NCBI GenBank assembly: GCA_026120185.1
Contig: JANUWF010002144.1
Location: 1,550,001-1,614,000 of the forward strand
Reading direction: 5' to 3'
Origin: Voacanga thouarsii
Lineage: Eukaryota > Streptophyta > Magnoliopsida > Gentianales > Apocynaceae
DNA length: 64,000 bases
Below, in pieces: positions 57,803-64,000 of this stretch. Numbering within the stretch: position 1 is the first letter of the stretch; each line of letters begins with the position of its first letter. The notes under the pieces were generated by a model that was not told where the DNA came from, made no database searches, and saw only the letters and a program-made list of their open reading frames with translations. The translations under genes were made by a program, and so were the position numbers.

Positions 57803-59023
57803 TAGGGGCGATAATATTGAACACGATACGCCAACACGACACGAATACGATACGGTTATAGCGGGTTAGGATTGTGGTTTAGCGAATTTAGGTCTAAACA
57901 GGTCGACCCATTTAACTTTAAACGTGTACAGGTCATAAACGGGTTCAACCTGTTTTAACCCGTTTCAACCCGCGAACCCGTTTATTTTTTTTTAATATTT
58001 ATATTAATACTTTTTGTAATACCCTACAAATTTTATTATAGAAAATTAGATAATTTAATTTTTTACATGAATTAATTGAATTAAATTTTATTATATGAAT
58101 TAATTAAATTGTTTGTGTGTCTATTTTGTTTAATTATATGAGACATCTTAAAGAAAATAAATAATGTTAATGTGGTTATTTGCTTTATATATAGTAAATG
58201 AATCATTCTTAATTAATTATTATTTAGTGTCTATAATAATAATATTAGTACGAGTTGGTAAGCAATGACCTTACGCAAATCTAAAGGGGAAGGTTAGACC
58301 TTTAGGAAATAACGTATGTAATATGCCTACAGGCCGAATCGAATATAGAATGAAAAGAAGCTCGTGTGGTGCATTTACCAGAGGGTAAGGTTCACTCAGC
58401 ATCGATTGACCAGTTCGTATACTATGCTATTTCTGACATTGGGACAAAGACAATTTGAATGACACCCTACAATGACAAGCCTTCCTTTCGTGCTCATTTT
58501 TTGCTCTCCATTTGCTTTTTAAAATTCCTGGCATGCTACGACAAAATTGTTATTCTAAATATCTAAAGAAAATAATTTCTTGAATAATCCAATTTTATTG
58601 CAAAATTACATTTGTTTAGATTTTTAAGATTAAATCTTATGAATTTATTAAGATATCTAAATATTTAGCAGGATGGTTTGTTATTTTATTGATTATTTAT
58701 AACTTTACAGACTATTTTATTAGTTTTTTAATTTTATATAATTTGATTTGATTTTTTCAAATTTTTTGTGTAATGGTGCACAGATTGGCGGGTTTAGTAG
58801 GTATTCGGGTTGACGAATTTAGTAATTATCTATTTAATTTTTGTGTCTAATTGTGTCATGTCGTGTCAACCTGTTTTATAATTCGAACACGACACGAAAA
58901 TAAATGGGTTGACACGACACGACACGTTTATTAATCAGGTCGTGTTCGGATTGACCTGTCAAGTGTAATTATCTCAAGTTGACACGGCCCGCCAACTCAA
59001 ACACGACACGATTGCCACCCCTA
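57803..59023. mobile_element. Non-autonomous hAT element, 1221 bp
   Basis: Begins TAGGGGCGATAATATTGAAC and ends ATTGCCACCCCTA, the TAGGGGTGGCAAT-type hAT terminus. It is flanked by identical 8-bp duplications CGTCTGAT (57795-57802 and 59024-59031). Many ACACGACACG repeats lie near both ends, as expected for hAT subterminal binding sites. No transposase frame is present. Confidence 0.93.
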
Positions 59024-59236
59024 CGTCTGATGCATTTCGACGGGATATTTTTAAAATATATAGATATAAATTTAAATTTTATTCAAAAAATTTATAAATT
59101 TAAAGATTAAATATTGTAATTTATTTAAAACAAATAATAAAATTTTTAATATTTATTTATGTTATATTATTTTTCAGTCCAAACAATTTTAAAAAAGTCA
59201 AAACAAATGCACTCCTAAAGAAAAAAATGTTATTTA

Positions 59237-59526
59237 TTCCTTTCGTTTTAAAAAGAATGTCAAAATTTTTTATTTTTATTATATTAAAATACTTATCAAT
59301 TTTACAAATTAGGAATGTATTTATTACTTATATTTTTAATTTATTCCTTCTTCAATTATTCAATAAATATTTGACTTATTAAATATGTGTATTCTTAATC
59401 TTATTAATGAAGGTTTATTTTTATTTAAGGATATAATAGTTATTTTTTATTATAATTATATAAGTTTTAGCAATTCCTTAATTTGTGTGTCATTTACTAA
59501 ATTGACATCTTTTTAGAATAGAGAGA
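59237..59526. mobile_element. Stowaway/Mariner-like MITE, about 290 bp
   Basis: Left end TTCCTTTCGTTTTAAAAAGA with ATGTCAA, and right end TTGACATCTTTTTAGAATAG with AGAGA, are imperfect inverted repeats of the CTCCCTCCGTTT type. No coding. A related copy is at 53515. Confidence 0.7.
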
Positions 59527-61190
59527 ATATTAAATAAAAACTTATTACGAGAGCCTCCCTCGTCTATATCAAGAGGTCTTCTGAAAGATAAAAATGACAG
59601 AACATTCAATTAAGAATCGAATTTGTGACCTCATAGAAGTACGGTTATCTATGAGTTCTTTCTTTATTATTGTCACATATATCCTAAGAGCAAAAAATAT
59701 CATTTATTGATATATAATCATATTGTCTGTGCACTCTTTTTATTATTTTTTTCTCTCTCCACCTTTCCTATGCATTAGTAGTGAAAAAGTTAATAATTTA
59801 TGGAAAAAAAACTAAGTATTAAAAAAAACAAAGTAGTTCTACGAAATTTTGAAAAGTTAAAACTTAAAATTCATACATAAAGTGGGTAATCCTAGAAATT
59901 TTCCACCATTGAACTTTGAAGGTGACAGATGCATAAAGAGAGTGGTGTTAAATGTATAAAGAGAATTTTGCAGGAAACAATGAAGATATGGTGACAGAGA
60001 ATTGTTCACACTCTCTTCATGGTCTAAGCAAAAATTAAGCACCTCTTTGGAGAAGTACAAACACCAAACATCTTTTGAAAAAGCAAAAGACTGCTTCCAT
60101 GTTTCTTTTTCTACATAGAAATATATGGAAAGTGAAAACAAGAGTAAAACACGGGGTTGCCTTAATGGTGAAAAACTTGATCAAGTCATAGAGGGATGAG
60201 ATTTCCATTCAAAGTCTCTTTGAAAAAAAAAAAAAAAGGGGAATCTATTGGGGTCATATATACCTTAAGAAACAAATTTAGAATTATTCCACTAAAATGG
60301 GAGCAGAAGGTGAGATTCTGAGTATTAATACGACAACTACAAAATCTTCTGTATATTTCATTGATCTAATAAGGCAAAACACTAAACTCCCGTGTGATTT
60401 GCTGTTCCTTTGACCCATAACATTTTGCTTATCCAACGGAGGTTTCTAATTAAGAGAAGACATTATGAACAAGCTTAGATTATACTATAAAAATTAGATA
60501 AATAAAAAATATTTGTTTGTCAACCTAATATTAAACTCATATGAAGCTATAGATGGAAATATTTTTATGCATAGGTACTTAATGGTTCAATTAAACTAAG
60601 TGTATATTATCTTAGCCAATTTCTAGTAAGGATATGCCCTTCTATATATATATATATATATATATATCCAAATCAAAATCTTTATATAATAAATAATATT
60701 TTTTTCAGCAAAAAAAAATCATTATAAGTAGTTGAGTTACTACATTTTGGTGAGGTGCCACTCCATTTCTAGGGCATGTTTGGGAGGTAAGTTAAAGCTG
60801 GGTTGGGTGTAGTACCTCCGCCAATAAATTGGAAAGAGATCTCTATATTTAATATTAGATAATAATGAGTTAAACATTAGTTAAATTAGTAAATACGTGT
60901 TATATTTTTAATAATATATTAGAAAGTATTGTAAAATATATATTAAAAGATTTAAAATTCATGATATTTATTTAAAAGATGATTTATAATATTTTTTAAA
61001 AAAAAGAAGTACGTATTTCATCTTCATCAAAGAACTTTCCGAATTTCCAAATTTGCAAATCTAATCCAGAGATCATCCGCTAAACAATTACGCAATCTCA
61101 AATTGTCTACAATTTATCTAAAAATAATAACAAAAGGAATTATGGGAAACCCAAAAAATTATTAATATAAGTTAAAGTGAGTCAAAATTA
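59527..61190. other. AT-rich spacer
   Basis: No gene is recognised. Contains an (AT)n tract at 60642-60667. The frame at 59857-60141 on the minus strand has no known motif. Confidence 0.4.
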
Positions 61191-61198
61191 GCAATGAC
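61191..61198. repeat. Left 8-bp target-site duplication of hAT-1
   Basis: GTCAAAAT, identical to 63979-63986. Confidence 0.93.
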
Positions 61199-63978
61199 GT
61201 CCCTGGGCCAGAGGCCCTGGGACCGGCACGGCCCGAGCCCTTGGCCTGTGAGCTTATTCCTCTTTTTTTCTTTTTTTTCCTACTAACATATTTTTTTAAA
61301 ATTATAAAAAAGTCATGATGGGGGGTTGACTTAGACCTCTACCTATTTTATTAATTAATAAATTAAAGATTAAATAAAAGAGGGACTTGATGCCTAAACA
61401 TCTTAAAAATATTACAATGATTAAAATTTAAAAATATAATAAATATTCTAAAAATAAAATTAAATACATAATATTACTTATCATAAATTCATAATTACAA
61501 AAATACTAAACTAATTACTTGATTCACCCCATTCATCGTCTGAGTCATCATCAATAATATACGAATTAGTCGTCATATCTTCGGCTGCAAACCAACTATT
61601 ACAACACATTAACATCTCCAAAGTTTAAGGAGTAAATCAAGATCTTCTTTCATCTATTATTCGAGCGCTCTCACTGAAGATACTTTCCGATGGCATTGTA
61701 GAGACTGGTGGTGTCAAAAGATCATGTGCCATTTTAGATAAAATGGGGTATTGACTTACATGAGCCTTCCACCAGCCACAAATATCAAAATATTAATCTT
61801 CATTTTTTATCAAGGGCTGCATCTCATAAATTACCATTTCGTCGAAGGTGGTAGTCGATCTTTTTTGACGTTTCATAATACCCATGGATTAAATACTGAT
61901 GAAATTGAAGAGGTAGATTTTTGCGAAGGTTGAAAGTGACTACTAGATAATGAAGCTTGCCTACTTAAACTAGGAGAACTAAAACAAGAAAACTCAAACC
62001 CATACAAATTATACATGTCAGATAAAGTTTTAGTTGTTTTATCTTTTATATCTTTTATCATACATTGTTTAAGTGTTTGTGATTCATCAAAATTTAATGT
62101 TTCATATAAATATTCAATAATACTATGAAAACCATACGTCTTTACTTTAGGATCCATACATAATACCATACAATATAAAATAAGAATATCTTCATAATAT
62201 TTTTTATATTTTTCAAACATACTTCTCATAAAAAAATCATATTGGGGATGATACATATATTCACAAAAAATATGTGCTACCTTAACAAGTGTTGAAAGAA
62301 TATGATGAGTAGTGGGATAATATGATCCCGATAAAAGTTCAGTAACTTCTTTAAAAGTAAATAAAAATGTTGAAAGTACAGTACAATTTTCAAAATGAGT
62401 TTTAGTTTGTAGAGGTTGAAAATTATTACTATTGCAAAATTCAAGAAGTTGGTTTTGAAAAGGTATAACACTTTCAAACATATCTAAAGTTGAGTTCCAT
62501 CTAATTTTATAATCTAATCTAAATTTTTTAAAAGATACACCTTATTCTCGGCATAATACCTTAAAATTTTGTTGCCTAGTTGGGGAGGTTTTAATAAATA
62601 AAACAAAATTTCTAATTATATTAACAATATCATCAATATATTTATATCATTCTTTAACACACAAATTAAGTATATGACAAGCATACCTAGGATGAAATAA
62701 AATACCATCTAACATAATATTCATAGTATTTTTTTAAAATTGTTATGGCGGAATCATTATTTGAAATATTATCTAAAGAAATAGAAATAATTTTATTTAA
62801 AATCATATATTCACAACATATTTGAGTAATCATTCTAGCTATACTACTACCTACATGAGGATATTCAAATAATTTAAAACAAATAGTTCTTTTTTGTACT
62901 AACAAATCATGATCTATCCAATGACATGTAATGCACAAATAAGATTCATTAGTAATTGCAGTCCAACCATCACATGTAACAGAAAGTTGTTTAAGTAGGT
63001 TTTCTAACCAATCATTATGTGACCTTTTCATATGTCTAACTAATGTTCTCGTCCCTCCTCCCTTTTTATGTGCATATACCGCCCTTCAAATTTTATATAT
63101 TACCATATCATTATCATTATCTTTTTCCAAAAAGATTCCAAACCATAGATGTTTTTGCTTTAGATTCATCAGGATTAATTGTTAGAGTTGGTTGTGATTG
63201 TGAAACACTAACACTAGGCCTATTAGGACTTTCATCTTCATTACCTATTTCATTATTTATTAAATTCAAAGTTGGATCTATATTAAAATCAAAATGTGCA
63301 GATGATTGGGATGAAGAAAAATGATGATATTGATTTGGATCCATTATTTCTTAAAAAAAAACAACAAGCAATCAAAATTCAAATAAAAGTTCAAAAAATA
63401 AAAATATTAACAAATAATAAAATAAGAGAATTGAAAAATATAAAAAATAAATTAACTTAAAAATTAAACAAATAACTAAAACAAATAAATAATTAATAAA
63501 GCCAAAATATAAGAATGTAAGATTAAGAAATACTAACTCTTTGATGACCAAGATTCAAGAATAACAATACTTTGTGGAGCTTTTTACATCTTGTATCCAG
63601 TATCCACTATTCCGCTACTCAACAATCTTCCAAAATATGAAGACTTTCTTAAATAATTAAAAAAATATAACACAAAAATAAATTATATTCTAATACTTTT
63701 TGTAGAGAAAATGGAGAATTGGAGAGAGTTTGAGAGAATTGGAGAGTGTTTCATGAGTTTTGGGTTGAATTAGGAAGTATTTATAGAGTTTTGGGGGTTA
63801 AAAAATAGAATATAACCGTTAAGGACCAAAATACAAAAAAAAAACATTTCAACCGTTAGGGGAGACTGAAAAAAAAAATACCCCCTGGCCTGGACCGGGC
63901 ACAGAGGGTGGTTCGACTACACAGGCCGAGCCCAACACGCCGGCCCGACTGGTCGAACCAGTCCACTGGCCATTGCTA
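61199..63978 (-). mobile_element. hAT-1: Ac-like hAT element with decayed transposase, 2780 bp
   Basis: Starts TAGCAATGACGTCCC and ends CATTGCTA. The terminal regions are GC-rich and inverted (GGCCAGAGG..., GGCACGGCCCGAG against its complement near 63915-63950). Perfect 8-bp duplications GTCAAAAT lie on both sides. One minus-strand transposase pseudogene fills most of the interior. Confidence 0.95.
61511..63344 (-). pseudogene. hAT transposase (Ac / RICESLEEPER type), broken
   Basis: About 610 codons from ATG 63344 (MDPNQYHHF) to TAG 61511. Order seen: Ser-rich N-terminus, a BED zinc-finger remnant (RHMKRSH kept, Cys pair lost by frameshift near 63095), the catalytic-domain start VTCDGWTAITNESYLCITCH with FEYPH and ISLDNISNND (62687-63031), the IRWNSTLDMFESV block near 62480, and the long insertion domain (61873-62481). 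The dimerisation region follows (WWKAHVSQYPILSKMAHDLL, PVSTMPSESIFS) at 61640-61790. Breaks: frame change at about 63110, stop at 62687, stop at 61873 after NPWVL, and two further stops in the dimerisation domain. It would have mobilised this element and its relatives. The first Asp-containing motif (CDGWT) is kept. Confidence 0.92.
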
Positions 63979-63986
63979 GTCAAAAT
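63979..63986. repeat. Right 8-bp target-site duplication of hAT-1
   Basis: GTCAAAAT, identical to 61191-61198. Confidence 0.93.
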
Positions 63987-64000
63987 AGATTTACGAAGAT

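Noticed and set aside
59857..60141. 94-codon minus-strand frame
   Set aside because: AT-rich composition, no recognisable family, and no gene context.

Overview
This is a plant nuclear window, very probably from a eudicot. It is strongly AT-rich. Its coding exons are separated by GT-AG introns, and it carries plant-only gene families (SnRK2 kinase, HAIKU1-type VQ protein). It is also full of plant transposons: Mutator-like elements (MULEs), hAT elements, Stowaway-like MITEs, an L1-type LINE, a Ty3/gypsy-type solo LTR, a Helitron-like end and a pararetrovirus-like fragment. The species cannot be named from the sequence alone.

Only three host genes look intact. The first is a nine-exon SnRK2 protein kinase of subclass II type on the minus strand (2918-7150). 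The second is a four-exon 14-3-3 gene on the plus strand (43711-45693). The third is a single-exon VQ-motif protein close to HAIKU1 on the minus strand (50815-51741). Several broken gene pieces accompany them. A copy of the 3' end of the 14-3-3 gene lies at 1790-2215. Three exons of an unidentified coiled-coil protein lie at 10345-12707 and contain a stop and a frameshift. An exon of THO5 lies at 13128-13277.

The rest is mainly layered mobile DNA. From left to right: (a) 1-290, protease fragment of a plant pararetrovirus-like polyprotein; (b) 290-1782, truncated MULE-3; (c) a Helitron-like 3' end at 14682; (d) 17158-25532, an 8.4-kb MULE-1 carrying a MuDR-type transposase pseudogene followed on the same strand by a plant mobile domain (PMD) pseudogene; (e) foldback elements and a hAT-type MITE at 27.2-29.8 kb; (f) 30672-35229, MULE-2, a deletion derivative that joins the transposase start to the PMD end and has a 9-bp target duplication; (g) a second foldback copy split by a 1.84-kb solo LTR with a perfect 5-bp duplication; (h) a decayed L1-type LINE at about 38.0-40.3 kb; (i) MITEs and a foldback element at 49.7-57.4 kb; (j) two hAT elements with perfect 8-bp duplications, 57803-59023 (non-autonomous) and 61199-63978 (with a decayed transposase).

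Two patterns stand out. The MULE ends carry families of palindromes, in MULE-1 spaced about 30 bp apart, and the palindrome sequence differs between MULE families while the layout is kept. The MULE-1 transposase and PMD reading frames have been broken mainly by TGG to TAG/TGA changes, and the second catalytic Asp of the transposase is now Asn. All of these are G to A on the coding strand, the footprint expected of long-term cytosine methylation. The exon models were assembled by reading splice sites directly and were not checked against transcripts.
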